32,892 nt of DNA from an uncultured Lachnospiraceae bacterium (GCA_947629385.1 CANRDO010000030.1:1-32892), one strand, 5' to 3'; positions 1-6,873 are shown, counted from the stretch's first letter. Numbers and translations: made by a program. Notes: a model not told the origin generated them from the letters alone.

Positions 1-123
1 ACCGAGTGCAAGCAGCGTAATTACAACATGACGAAAGAGAAAAAGAACCACCCTGACAGAATGGAGACGAAGAAATATTGTCGGTTCTGCAGGACGCACA
101 CGTTACACAAGGAAACAAAGTAA
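1..123 (+). CDS. rpmG: 50S ribosomal protein L33 (3' part)
   Basis: The window opens inside this gene. Forty-one codons can be read before a TAA at 121-123, ending in ...[17 protein letters not shown]. The CxxC pair (YCRFC) is one half of the zinc-ribbon seen in Cys-containing L33 proteins, and a Cys near the visible start (TEC) probably belongs to the other half, so this is a zinc-binding form. L33 is a small protein of the large ribosomal subunit. Its position directly before secE and nusG is the usual Firmicutes order. The start codon lies outside the window. Confidence 0.93.
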   Translation, partial: TECKQRNYNMTKEKKNHPDRMETKKYCRFCRTHTLHKETK

Positions 124-154
124 ACGGTAGATTCGTGCAAAGGAAGTGAAGGAT

Positions 155-361
155 ATGGCAGACAAAGCTGAAAAGAATCAGAAGAGCTGGTTCGACGGCC
201 TGAAGGCCGAATTTAAAAAGATCATATGGCCGGATCGGAAATCGCTCGTGAAGCAGACCGGCGCCGTAGTTGCCGTTTCTATCGTACTTGGAATGATCAT
301 TGCGATCCTGGATTTCATCTTCCAGCATGGCGTGGATATTCTGGTAAACATTCGTTTCTGA
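155..361 (+). CDS. secE: Preprotein translocase subunit SecE
   Basis: A 68-residue protein that clamps the SecY channel in the Sec translocon of the inner membrane. A basic amphipathic N-terminal stretch (WFDGLKAEFKKIIWPDRKSL) carries the conserved 'WP' before the single membrane helix (TGAVVAVSIVLGMIIAILDFIF). The ATG at 155 is preferred over a GTG at 146 because AGGAAG at 141-146 lies at proper spacing upstream. The stop is close to nusG (start 385), so secE-nusG are co-transcribed, as is normal. Confidence 0.95.
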   Translation: MADKAEKNQKSWFDGLKAEFKKIIWPDRKSLVKQTGAVVAVSIVLGMIIAILDFIFQHGVDILVNIRF

Positions 362-384
362 TGACAAAGGGCGAGGGTGATCAT

Positions 385-900
385 ATGGCGGAAGCTAGCT
401 GGTATGTAGCTCATACCTATTCAGGCTATGAAAACAAAGTAAAAGCGAACATCGAGAAGACGATAGAGAACCGGCATCTGGAAGACCAGATCCTGGAGGT
501 TCGCGTACCGCTTCAGGATGTCGTCGAGCTGAAGAACGGAGTCAGAAAGACAGTTCAGAAGAAGCTGTTTCCCGGTTACGTGCTGATCAATATGATCATG
601 AACGACGACACATGGTACGTCGTCAGAAATACGCGCGGCGTCACAGGATTCGTGGGGCCGGGATCCAAGCCCGTACCGCTCACCGATCTTGAGATGTTCA
701 ATCTCGGGATCCAGTCGAACAATGTCACGGTAGAATTCCAGGAGGGAGATACCGTTACCGTTGTGGGCGGCGTGTGGAAGGATACCATGGGCGTGATACA
801 GGCGGTCAACGAAGGCAAGCAGAGCGTCACCATCAATGTCGAGCTGTTCGGACGTGAGACGCCGGTGGAGATCGGATTTGCCGAGATCCGGAAGGTGTGA
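385..900 (+). CDS. nusG: Transcription termination/antitermination factor NusG
   Basis: A 171-residue housekeeping NusG. The N-terminal NGN domain begins WYVAHTYSGYENKVK and contains the conserved KKLFPGYVLI and NTRGVTGFVG segments that contact RNA polymerase. A C-terminal KOW domain follows (from about EGDTVTVVGGVWKDTMG), which contacts Rho or ribosomal protein S10 in characterised homologues. The ATG at 385 is chosen because GAGGGTG at 373-379 sits just upstream. An in-frame ATG at 361 would add eight residues lacking homology. A specialised paralog (LoaP-like) lies about 20 kb downstream at 20899. Confidence 0.97.
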   Translation: MAEASWYVAHTYSGYENKVKANIEKTIENRHLEDQILEVRVPLQDVVELKNGVRKTVQKKLFPGYVLINMIMNDDTWYVVRNTRGVTGFVGPGSKPVPLTDLEMFNLGIQSNNVTVEFQEGDTVTVVGGVWKDTMGVIQAVNEGKQSVTINVELFGRETPVEIGFAEIRKV

Positions 901-1027
901 GCCGGAGAAATCGCTGATAAAAGCGCGGCATGGCGTGGATGACGAATTCAGACAGCGCGGTCCGCTGTCGATAAGTATGGCAAGTGCAGCAAGTAAATGA
1001 AATTCCGGCGGAAATTGTCCGCGGGGC

Positions 1028-1067
1028 GTGGGAGGGAAGAGGACTCCCGACATTACCACATAGGAGG
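1028..1067 (+). promoter_or_regulatory. L1-binding-like mRNA element in rplK leader
   Basis: GTGGGAGG (1028-1035) and ATTACCAC (1052-1059) flank an internal GGAG/CTCC stem, so GTGG pairs with CCAC and GGGAG with CTCCC (1044-1048). This closely resembles the L1-binding region of 23S rRNA, where GUGGGAGG pairs with an AAAUACCAC strand. The known mechanism in E. coli is that L1 binds its own operon mRNA and represses translation. The element ends just before the Shine-Dalgarno AGGAGG (1062-1067). The assignment is inferred from the match to the rRNA motif. Confidence 0.72.
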
Positions 1068-1075
1068 TGCCTGAC

Positions 1076-1501
1076 ATGGCAAAAAAAGTAGCAGGTTATA
1101 TTAAATTACAGATTCCGGCCGGCAAAGCAACGCCGGCGCCGCCAGTTGGCCCGGCTCTTGGCCAGCATGGTGTGAACATTGTCCAGTTTACGAAGGAGTT
1201 CAATGCGAGAACCGCCGACAAGGGTGATCTGATCATTCCGGTCGTCATTACGGTATACGCAGACAGGAGCTTCAGCTTCATCACGAAGACGCCGCCGGCA
1301 GCGGTTCTTCTGAAGAAGGCTTGCAACATCAAATCCGGTTCCGGTACGCCGAACAAGACGAAGGTGGCTACGATCTCCAAAGATAAGGTGCGCGAGATCG
1401 CAGAGATGAAGATGCCGGATCTCAATGCGGGCAGCATTGAGGCGGCGATGAGCATGATCGCGGGTACCGCGAGAAGCATAGGCATCACGGTAGAGGAGTA
1501 A
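1076..1501 (+). CDS. rplK: 50S ribosomal protein L11
   Basis: A 141-residue L11, the usual family length. The N-terminal domain starts [20 protein letters not shown] with the conserved [14 protein letters not shown] segment. The C-terminal RNA-binding domain carries KSGSGTPNK and ends [12 protein letters not shown]. It binds the GTPase-associated region of 23S rRNA and helps couple factor GTPase and stringent-response signalling. The ATG at 1076 lies 8 nt after AGGAGG. A GTG at 1067 would overlap the Shine-Dalgarno and is rejected. It is followed by rplA in the same transcript. Confidence 0.97.
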   Translation: MAKKVAGYIKLQIPAGKATPAPPVGPALGQHGVNIVQFTKEFNARTADKGDLIIPVVITVYADRSFSFITKTPPAAVLLKKACNIKSGSGTPNKTKVATISKDKVREIAEMKMPDLNAGSIEAAMSMIAGTARSIGITVEE

Positions 1502-1563
1502 GGAGAAGCCGGCTGCCGCTCACGAGCTGAGTGGCGACGGAGCTTTCAGTAAATTGAGACTAA

Positions 1564-1598
1564 GTGGGAGGGCAATCCCCGCAAACACCACCAGGAGG
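1564..1598 (+). promoter_or_regulatory. Second L1-binding-like element in rplA leader
   Basis: GTGGGAGG (1564-1571) pairs with CCAC (1588-1591), with a short inner GGG/CCC stem (around 1576-1580), directly before AGGAGG at 1593-1598. It repeats the architecture of the rplK leader element, so both cistrons of the L11-L1 pair carry a rRNA-mimic site. It presumably lets free L1 occlude the ribosome-binding site of its own gene. Confidence 0.68.
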
Positions 1599-1607
1599 TT
1601 ATTTCAT

Positions 1608-2300
1608 ATGAAGAGAGGAAAAAAATATGCAGAGGCTGCGAAGGCGATCGACCGCACAGTCCTCTATGATGTAAACGAAGGCATCGCGCTGGCGAAGAAA
1701 TCGGCAGTCGCGAAATTTGACGAGACGATTGAAGTCCACATCCGCACAGGCTGTGACGGACGTCATGCGGATCAGCAGATCCGTGGCGCGGTCGTGCTTC
1801 CGCACGGCACCGGCAAGAAGGTTCGCGTGCTCGTGTTCGCGAAGAACGCGAAGGCGGATGAGGCTGAAGCGGCAGGCGCGGACTATGTTGGCGCTGAGGA
1901 GCTCGTTCCGAAGATCCAGAACGAAGGCTGGCTTGATTTCGATGTGGTTGTAGCTACCCCGGACATGATGGGCGTGGTCGGACGTCTTGGCCGCGTGCTT
2001 GGACCGAAGGGCCTGATGCCGAACCCGAAGGCTGGCACGGTCACGATGGACGTGACGAAGGCAGTCAACGACATCAAGGCCGGTAAGATCGAGTACCGCT
2101 TAGACAAGACCAATATCATTCATGTGCCGATCGGGAAAGCTTCCTTCACAGAGGAGCAGCTGACAGACAATTTCCAGACGCTGATCGAGGCAATTGTCAA
2201 GGCGAGACCGGCGGCAGTGAAGGGACAGTATCTGAAGAGCGTTACCGTCGCTCCGACGATGGGCCCGGGCGTGAAGCTGAACCCGATCAAGTTTTCATAA
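1608..2300 (+). CDS. rplA: 50S ribosomal protein L1
   Basis: A 230-residue L1, typical bacterial length. It forms the mobile L1 stalk of the 50S subunit and guides the release of E-site tRNA. Recognisable segments are [16 protein letters not shown], the central [31 protein letters not shown] and the C-terminal [10 protein letters not shown]. The start at 1608 has AGGAGG nine nt upstream; an in-frame TTG at 1554 lies upstream of the leader element and is rejected. It is probably also the translational repressor acting on the two leader elements at 1028 and 1564. Confidence 0.97.
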   Translation: MKRGKKYAEAAKAIDRTVLYDVNEGIALAKKSAVAKFDETIEVHIRTGCDGRHADQQIRGAVVLPHGTGKKVRVLVFAKNAKADEAEAAGADYVGAEELVPKIQNEGWLDFDVVVATPDMMGVVGRLGRVLGPKGLMPNPKAGTVTMDVTKAVNDIKAGKIEYRLDKTNIIHVPIGKASFTEEQLTDNFQTLIEAIVKARPAAVKGQYLKSVTVAPTMGPGVKLNPIKFS

Positions 2301-2320
2301 GAGAAATACGATAAAGTTTC

Positions 2321-2349
2321 TTGACAAGAAAAATCGGATATGCTATTTT
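2321..2349 (+). promoter_or_regulatory. Promoter for rplJ-rplL
   Basis: TTGACA at 2321-2326, a 17-nt spacer and TATTTT at 2344-2349 preceded by TG (extended -10, TGCTATTTT). It lies in the rplA-rplJ gap and would start transcription just before the L10 leader, giving rplJ-rplL a transcript of its own in addition to any read-through. Confidence 0.75.
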
Positions 2350-2360
2350 ATACAATATGA

Positions 2361-2475
2361 CTGCCGTAGACAGCAGGTGCCGCGAGGTATAATGAGAAAT
2401 CGCCTGCCGAGGAGGATGAATTGCAAGCATGATTCTTATGCCCCTCTGTCTGCGTGACAGAGGGGCTTTTCATCT
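2361..2475 (+). ncRNA. Ribosomal protein L10 leader (attenuator)
   Basis: The leader contains the conserved pieces of the Firmicutes L10 leader: AGACAGCAGGTGCC (from 2368), its partner GCCTGCCGAGG (2402-2412), and a downstream terminator. AGACAG (2368-2373) is complementary to CTGTCT (2446-2451) in the terminator stem, so an anti-terminator can form. In the established model, free L10/L12 complex binds the leader and favours the terminator, lowering rplJ-rplL transcription. It sits between the promoter at 2321 and the rplJ Shine-Dalgarno. Confidence 0.88.
2441..2470 (+). terminator. Conditional terminator of the L10 leader
   Basis: Perfect 10-bp stem CCCCTCTGTC / GACAGAGGGG with loop TGCGT-like and a CTTTT tail, upstream of rplJ. 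Its 5' arm can alternatively pair with AGACAG at 2368-2373. Confidence 0.88.
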
Positions 2476-2521
2476 GATTTAGTCCGGCGGTACACAAATC
2501 TATAAGGAGGTGCACCATTTC

Positions 2522-3007
2522 ATGGCTAAGGTTGAACTGAAGAAACCGATCGTGGAGGAGATTTCAGAGAACATCAAGGACGCACAGTCTGTAGTTCTGA
2601 TCCACTACAGTGGGATCACGGTGGAAGCAGATACCGAGCTTCGTAAGGAGCTGAGAGAAGCAGGCATCATCTACAAGGTCTACAAGAACACGATGATGAA
2701 CTTTGCGTTCCAGGGCACGGACTGCGAGCCGCTGACGAAGCATCTGGAAGGCCCGAACGCGATCGCGATCTCCAAGACGGACGCGACGGCTTCCGCGCGG
2801 ATACTTTCAAAGTACACGAAGAAGGTTCCGACGCTGAAGATGCTGGCCGGTATCGTTGAGGGAGGCTATTACGACGAGAAGGCGATGACGGCTTTGGCGG
2901 ATATCCCGTCGAGAGAAGTACTGCTCGGCAGACTGTTTGGCAGCATGAAGTCTCCGATCTCGAATCTCGCGCGTGTGCTTAATCAGATCGCCGAGAAGGC
3001 AGAGTAA
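2522..3007 (+). CDS. rplJ: 50S ribosomal protein L10
   Basis: A 161-residue L10, starting MAKVELKKPIVEEISENIKD, with KVYKNTMMNFAF and the ALADIPSREVLLGRLFGSM segment typical of the family. L10 anchors L7/L12 dimers through its C-terminal helix and forms the stalk base. The ATG at 2522 follows AAGGAGG (2504-2510); a GTG at 2510 overlapping the Shine-Dalgarno is rejected. With L12 it is the predicted ligand of the leader just upstream. Confidence 0.97.
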   Translation: MAKVELKKPIVEEISENIKDAQSVVLIHYSGITVEADTELRKELREAGIIYKVYKNTMMNFAFQGTDCEPLTKHLEGPNAIAISKTDATASARILSKYTKKVPTLKMLAGIVEGGYYDEKAMTALADIPSREVLLGRLFGSMKSPISNLARVLNQIAEKAE

Positions 3008-3127
3008 ACAGAGCAGCCGGATTCGTACGGCGGCATGTCTCTGAGCAGGCCGTAGGCAGCAGAAGCCGGCAGGGAAAAGAATACTTATAAAAAAGAAAAA
3101 CAAATAAAGATCAGGAGGAAAACAAAA

Positions 3128-3505
3128 ATGGCAAAGTTGACGACAGCTGAGTTTATCGATGCGATCAAAGAGTTATCTGTTCTTGAGCTGAACGAGCTCG
3201 TGAAGGCATGTGAGGAAGAGTTTGGTGTATCCGCAGCAGCGGGCGTAGTCGTTGCGGCAGCAGGCGGAGCTCCTGCAGAGGCAGCTGAGGAGAAGGATGA
3301 GTTCGACGTAGAGCTTACCGATGTAGGCCCGAACAAGGTTAAGGTGATCAAGGTTGTCCGCGAGGCGACAGGTCTTGGCCTGAAGGAAGCGAAGGAAGTC
3401 GTAGACAGCGCTCCGAAGGTGGTTAAGGAGGGCGCATCCAAGGCAGAGGCCGAGGAGCTGAAGACAAAGCTCGAGGCAGAAGGCGCAAAGGTAACGTTAA
3501 AGTAG
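3128..3505 (+). CDS. rplL: 50S ribosomal protein L7/L12
   Basis: A 125-residue L7/L12. The N-terminal dimerisation region ([20 protein letters not shown]) is followed by an Ala-rich hinge ([19 protein letters not shown]) and the C-terminal factor-binding domain with [20 protein letters not shown]. It recruits translation GTPases to the ribosome. AGGAGGA at 3113-3119 precedes the ATG. It is the last gene of the operon before a strong terminator. Confidence 0.98.
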   Translation: MAKLTTAEFIDAIKELSVLELNELVKACEEEFGVSAAAGVVVAAAGGAPAEAAEEKDEFDVELTDVGPNKVKVIKVVREATGLGLKEAKEVVDSAPKVVKEGASKAEAEELKTKLEAEGAKVTLK

Positions 3506-3510
3506 TCGCG

Positions 3511-3653
3511 ATAAGCAGACTGAGCAAAGACAAAATAGACGGGGATTCCGCTTGCGGAAGTCCCCGTATTATTTTGGATTTGTGAAGGTGCAACGCGCAC
3601 TCGCGAAATGCGAAGCATTTCACGAGTTGCCGCGGGGCGCTCAGTCTGCTTAT
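3511..3653. repeat. Element with exact 15-bp inverted ends after rplL
   Basis: ATAAGCAGACTGAGC (3511-3525) recurs as its exact reverse complement at 3639-3653. Between them lie the rplL terminator and a 29-nt near-perfect palindrome (3599-3627: arms ACTCGcGAAATGC and GCATTTCaCGAGT, loop GAA, one mismatch). An overlapping 9-bp inverted repeat CGCGGGGCG (3631-3639)/CGCCCCGCG (3672-3680) follows. No ORF is inside. It could be a small palindromic/MITE-like repeat or a complex 3' end shared by convergent transcripts. Confidence 0.75.
3539..3575 (+). terminator. Terminator after rplL
   Basis: Stem ACGGGGA + TTCCG, loop CTTG, CGGAA + TCCCCGT with one bulged G, followed by ATTATTTT. This ends the ribosomal protein operon. 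Confidence 0.9.
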
Positions 3654-3684
3654 TGTGTATTGACAGGGCGACGCCCCGCGCCCT

Positions 3685-3966
3685 CTATTTCCTCGCCTGC
3701 CGGATCATCGCGCACATCCGATCGATCTTCTGAATCTGCCGTGGTGTTTTTCCGATCTTCAGTACATTGATGATGGCCTCAGTCTCCGCGGAGTTAAACG
3801 ACATATTGCCAGCCTGGGACTGTGACATGGCGGTCATCAGGAATGCCAGAAGCTCGTTCTGGTTTTTGCCCTGCGCCTGTTCGGCCAGGGAGGAGAGCAT
3901 CTTTAGCTTGGCCGGATCGATTCCTCCGAGGGCAGGATTGTTCATCCAGGAATTATCATTCATCAT
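3685..3966 (-). CDS. Small protein of unknown function
   Basis: A 93-residue soluble protein, rich in Met, Gln and Asn. It starts MMNDNSWMNNPALGGIDPAKLKML, has a helical central part (LSSLAEQAQGKNQNELLAFLM) and a basic C-terminus (KIGKTPRQIQKIDRMCAMIR). There is no signal peptide or membrane segment. It overlaps the upstream gene by 11 nt, so the two are translationally coupled. The style resembles uncharacterised short proteins I associate with Lachnospiraceae genomes, but I cannot name a family or function. The first two codons are both ATG, so either could be the start. Confidence 0.8.
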   Translation of the reverse strand: MMNDNSWMNNPALGGIDPAKLKMLSSLAEQAQGKNQNELLAFLMTAMSQSQAGNMSFNSAETEAIINVLKIGKTPRQIQKIDRMCAMIRQARK

Positions 3967-4324
3967 AACTCATCTCTTTTCCCGGTGGTGCGGAGGTGTT
4001 ATCGTTGTTGTCCTCATAAAACATGGAGTAAAGCTCCATTGCGGACATGAGCTGAATACACTGGTCGATCATTTGCTGCTCTTCGAGATCGCAGTAGTTG
4101 CGGATATCTGCGAGGATGTCAAGCATCTCCGGCGCATCCCCAGACAGGGAGCAGGCGCTCACGCAGCAGTCTCCATGGTCGTAGAACCGGAGAATGTTCT
4201 GCATCTCCATCATCTTGATACAGACGGACAACATTCTCTGACGGCCTGGATGAATGTAAGGGAGAAGGGCCTTAAGCAGCTGAAGGTGATTCCGGTTTGC
4301 TACCTGATCCAACGCAGTCAGCAT
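3956..4324 (-). CDS. Small protein of unknown function (first of pair)
   Basis: A 122-residue, largely helical protein beginning MLTALDQVANRNHLQLLKALLPYI. The second half is acidic (DILADIRNYCDLEEQQMIDQ), ending in a short low-complexity tail with NDNTSAPPGKE. Several Cys (CCVSACS) are grouped near residue 55. No known catalytic motif is visible. The minus-strand GCGGAGAC lies at Shine-Dalgarno distance before the ATG. It forms a two-gene unit with the overlapping 3685-3966 gene, which suggests the products act together. Function unknown. Confidence 0.82.
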   Translation of the reverse strand: MLTALDQVANRNHLQLLKALLPYIHPGRQRMLSVCIKMMEMQNILRFYDHGDCCVSACSLSGDAPEMLDILADIRNYCDLEEQQMIDQCIQLMSAMELYSMFYEDNNDNTSAPPGKEMSYDE

Positions 4325-4449
4325 AGATGTCTCCGCACCCTTTTTTATTTATGTGTATGAAAATTGCAACAGAAATATGCCGGATGAATATTTTATAACA
4401 GGATGGCCGATGGCTATCCATATTTGCTTACAGAAAGGGGAAGGGACAG

Positions 4450-4605
4450 ATGGCATCGCGAATCGTGATCGAGGGAAACGCGTTTTATGAGATAGATGAG
4501 GAGTGTATGCTGCGGCGAAAGGAACAACAGAAAAGGGAGCGCCGTGAGTGCAGGACACAGGAATGCTGCAGCACAAAAATACGAAGGGGTCAGAAAGAGG
4601 AATGA
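4450..4605 (+). CDS. 51-residue basic Cys-containing small protein
   Basis: A short ORF starting MASRIVIEGNAFYEIDEECM and continuing with a highly basic, Arg/Lys/Gln/Glu-rich tail containing Cys at several positions (ECRTQECCSTK). It is preceded by a purine-rich AGGGGAAGGGACAG, a plausible Shine-Dalgarno. The first 17 residues look like a short beta-hairpin followed by a helix. It is convergent with the Cys-rich gene at 4680. I recall similar MASRIVIEGN-type starts in Lachnospiraceae but know no function. Confidence 0.6.
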   Translation: MASRIVIEGNAFYEIDEECMLRRKEQQKRERRECRTQECCSTKIRRGQKEE

Positions 4606-4631
4606 GCTGACACAGAGATACGAAAGAATAT

Positions 4632-4665
4632 AAAAAATTCGGGGCGAGGCTGTAAGCCTTGCCCC
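4632..4665 (-). terminator. Terminator of the Cys-rich gene
   Basis: On the minus strand, GGGGCAAGGC / GCCTCGCCCC (one G-T pair) with loop TTACA is followed by GAATTTTTTATA. On the plus strand the same stem follows the 51-residue ORF, but with a weak AAATT tail. Confidence 0.88.
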
Positions 4666-4679
4666 AAATTCCTGGGAGA

Positions 4680-4937
4680 TTAGCACCCGCATCCGCAGCC
4701 GTTTCCGTTGTTGAAGAAAGAGCCGTTGTTGCCATTGTTTCCGCAGCCGCATCCGCAGAGCAGAAGCAGGAGGATGATCAGGCAACTGTCGTTTCCGCAT
4801 CCGCATCCGCCGTTGTTGCTCAGCAGGGAAGTGCCGTTGTTTCCACCGCAGAAGCAGTTGAGCAGGAGAATGATCCAGATCAGAGAACAGGAATTCGTGC
4901 CCTCACATCCACAGTTTGTTGCTGCTAAATCGCTCAT
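4680..4937 (-). CDS. Cys/Gly/Asn-rich spore coat-type protein
   Basis: An 85-residue protein. MSDLAATNCGCEG is followed by alternating hydrophobic Leu/Ile runs (SLIWIILLLNCFCG, CLIILLLLLCGCGCG) and CGCG/NNGNNGS repeats, ending NGNGCGCGC. This composition matches the group annotated as 'chorion class high-cysteine' proteins in Lachnospiraceae and resembles cross-linked spore surface proteins. The start at 4937 is preferred over ATG at 4961 because GGAGGG lies just before it and the sigma-K-like promoter would start transcription near 4963. It is followed by a strong terminator, so monocistronic. The coat role is inferred from composition and promoter. Confidence 0.85.
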   Translation of the reverse strand: MSDLAATNCGCEGTNSCSLIWIILLLNCFCGGNNGTSLLSNNGGCGCGNDSCLIILLLLLCGCGCGNNGNNGSFFNNGNGCGCGC

Positions 4938-4969
4938 TTTGTACCCTCCGAATTTTTTCATTTACACTG

Positions 4970-4997
4970 TATCATATGCAGTGGGAACACAAGCGTT
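4970..4997 (-). promoter_or_regulatory. Sigma-K-like sporulation promoter
   Basis: On the minus strand AC (4996-4995), a 16-nt spacer and CATATGATA (4978-4970) match the known mother-cell sigma-K pattern AC-N16/17-CATANNNTA. The predicted start lies about 26 nt upstream of the ATG at 4937, leaving room for GGAGGG. Confidence 0.6.
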
Positions 4998-5006
4998 ACA
5001 AAAAAA

Positions 5007-6725
5007 CTACGAGCGCAGGAACGACTCAAAAATTCCATACACATTCATCGTGCCGTAGCCCCACTCACGATTCGGGTAGGAGTAGTAGCTGTTGCGCTCG
5101 GCGCCGCGCAGGAAAAGGCTCAAAATTTCCTGTGTCGTGAAATAGCGTGGGCGTTCCTGCCGCAGCCCGGCCTCCACGAGGAGCGCTGTGGCGCCTGCGG
5201 TGAGCGCAGAGGAGGCACAGGAGCCGGTGAGCGTCGTATAACGACCGCCGGGAGCCGGCGCGGACAGATCAACACCTGGAGAGGTAAAATTTGGCTTGAT
5301 CAGATTGTTTCTCGTATAGCCTCGTCCGGAATTGATAAACAAGCTGTTGTTGTATGCGTTGTAGGTGCCGACCGTGATCACGGAAGCGGCGCAGGATGGG
5401 ATGACGAGCGTGACGTCAGAGCTGGGCGAGTAGAAGCGAATATCCGGATCTACGAGTCCTGTGCTGGGAAGCCACAGGTGGAAGGTCCCGTTTACGAAAG
5501 ATTTGTTGACAATGCGGATGCGCCAGATGCCAGGAGTGGGATCTAGAAAGCGAATCAGAGCGAGCTGGGCGCCGCTCAGCATTTCGACGATCGTGTAGGT
5601 CAGGACGATTCGACTGTATTCCAGCAGAAAATTGAATTCCCGTGTCGTCCCATTGCGCGGCTGCACCGGCTGGATCGTCTCGCCGAGCGGGGAGGTGAAG
5701 CCGATGCTGTACAGCTCGGGAGCCTCCGCCCAGAACTCTACTGCGAAACCGCGCGTCTCCTGATCCACGAGGAGCTCTGCTTCCATGAAATCCTCCGCCT
5801 GTGAAAGCTGCCCCTGGAGATGGTGGCCTCTTCCGGTCTCGTTTCCTGTTCCGGCGACGACGCAGATCCCGGTATTAAATTGCGCGGAGGTCAGGACATC
5901 CTCGAGCGGGGTCGCGCCCGTATGGCTGCCCTGATTCGTACCGACCGAGATGCAGATGACGAGTGGCATGCGCAGTTCACGGGAGATGTCGACCATATAG
6001 CGCACGCCGAGCATCAGGTCTGTTTCCTGGTAAGCGACGGCGTCCTCGGGAATCAGAAAATAATCGCGCAGATACTGCTTTGCCGGCTTGAGACGGACGA
6101 AGACAATCTGCGCTTCCGGAGCGGCTCCGGTGAAATCAGCCTCTGCTTCAACGCTGCCGCAGGCGATTCCGGCGACAGACGTTCCGTGTCCGGACACGTC
6201 GTGCTCCGGGACAAGAGAGAGCGGATTGTCGGAGAGCAGCGCCTGATTCAGCATATCATCCGTATATTCTGTTCCATAGGAAAGATTTTCTGGCGGCGTC
6301 CCGGACTGGTCAGTCTGATCCCAGATACGTCTGATCCGTGTCGTGCCGTCCGTGTTGCGAAAGGCGGGATGCGTATAGTCGATGCCGGAATCCAGAAAAC
6401 CGACGAGGACGCCCTTGCCCGACAGATTCAGATACGGCTGGATTTGCGCGGAAAGTATGCCGGAGGTCTCCAGGCTGACCGTGTCCACAGGCGTGAAAAG
6501 CTTTGGGACGCTGGAATAGCCGAGCTCCTCGACTGTGGCGAGACGATCGGAGAGCGGTGCATGAAGAATGCTGTACTGAATATCGACAAGCTGTGGCGAA
6601 TACGATGCCAGCTCTTCGAGCAAAGAGTCGGGCGCGGTCTGGTAGCGGAAGATGATATCGGAATAGTCCTCTGAGAGGATGGGGGAAACATCGGGGACTT
6701 GAGTGGCAAAAAGTTTGTCGCACAT
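5007..6725 (-). CDS. S8 subtilase, Csp-like, catalytic Ser replaced by Cys
   Basis: A 572-residue subtilisin-like protein without an obvious signal peptide, of the Clostridia CspA/B/C-like group (germination proteases and pseudoproteases). Residues 1 to about 80 look like a propeptide. The catalytic Asp is in GFLDSGIDYTHPAF (D112) and the His in SGHGTSVAG (H180). The Ser box, normally GTSxA, reads GSCASSALTAG, which aligns without gaps and places Cys503 (codon 5219-5217) at the nucleophile. A long insertion between His and Ser boxes is typical of the Csp group. It may have weak thiol-protease activity or serve as a pseudoprotease. CATAGAATA at 6766-6758 could be a sporulation -10. ACGGAG precedes the ATG. 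Confidence 0.9.
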   Translation of the reverse strand: MCDKLFATQVPDVSPILSEDYSDIIFRYQTAPDSLLEELASYSPQLVDIQYSILHAPLSDRLATVEELGYSSVPKLFTPVDTVSLETSGILSAQIQPYLNLSGKGVLVGFLDSGIDYTHPAFRNTDGTTRIRRIWDQTDQSGTPPENLSYGTEYTDDMLNQALLSDNPLSLVPEHDVSGHGTSVAGIACGSVEAEADFTGAAPEAQIVFVRLKPAKQYLRDYFLIPEDAVAYQETDLMLGVRYMVDISRELRMPLVICISVGTNQGSHTGATPLEDVLTSAQFNTGICVVAGTGNETGRGHHLQGQLSQAEDFMEAELLVDQETRGFAVEFWAEAPELYSIGFTSPLGETIQPVQPRNGTTREFNFLLEYSRIVLTYTIVEMLSGAQLALIRFLDPTPGIWRIRIVNKSFVNGTFHLWLPSTGLVDPDIRFYSPSSDVTLVIPSCAASVITVGTYNAYNNSLFINSGRGYTRNNLIKPNFTSPGVDLSAPAPGGRYTTLTGSCASSALTAGATALLVEAGLRQERPRYFTTQEILSLFLRGAERNSYYSYPNREWGYGTMNVYGIFESFLRS

Positions 6726-6801
6726 AGAAACTCCGTGATAGAAAGGCGGATTCTATTTATTCTATGTTCTGTAAGCGTAAAAAAGAAGCAGGAGGCAATC
6801 C

Positions 6802-6844
6802 AAAAAGAGACCCGTCCGCCCGGAACGGGCGCCAAACGAGTCTC
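6802..6844 (-). terminator. Terminator of the DtxR-type regulator gene
   Basis: On the minus strand GAGAC...GCGCCCG-TTC-CGGGCG...GTCTC followed by TTTTTGG. It sits after the stop at 6874, separating this gene from the subtilase. Confidence 0.85.
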
Positions 6845-6873
6845 TCGTGATGATTGTTTATAGTGTATGGATC

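Noticed and set aside
3956..4360. Plus-strand ORF over the unknown small genes
   Set aside because: Low-quality composition and no ribosome-binding site; the minus-strand pair has coupled starts and stops.
5820..6674. Plus-strand ORF antisense to the subtilase gene
   Set aside because: No domain and full overlap with the S8 gene, which has intact Asp and His boxes.
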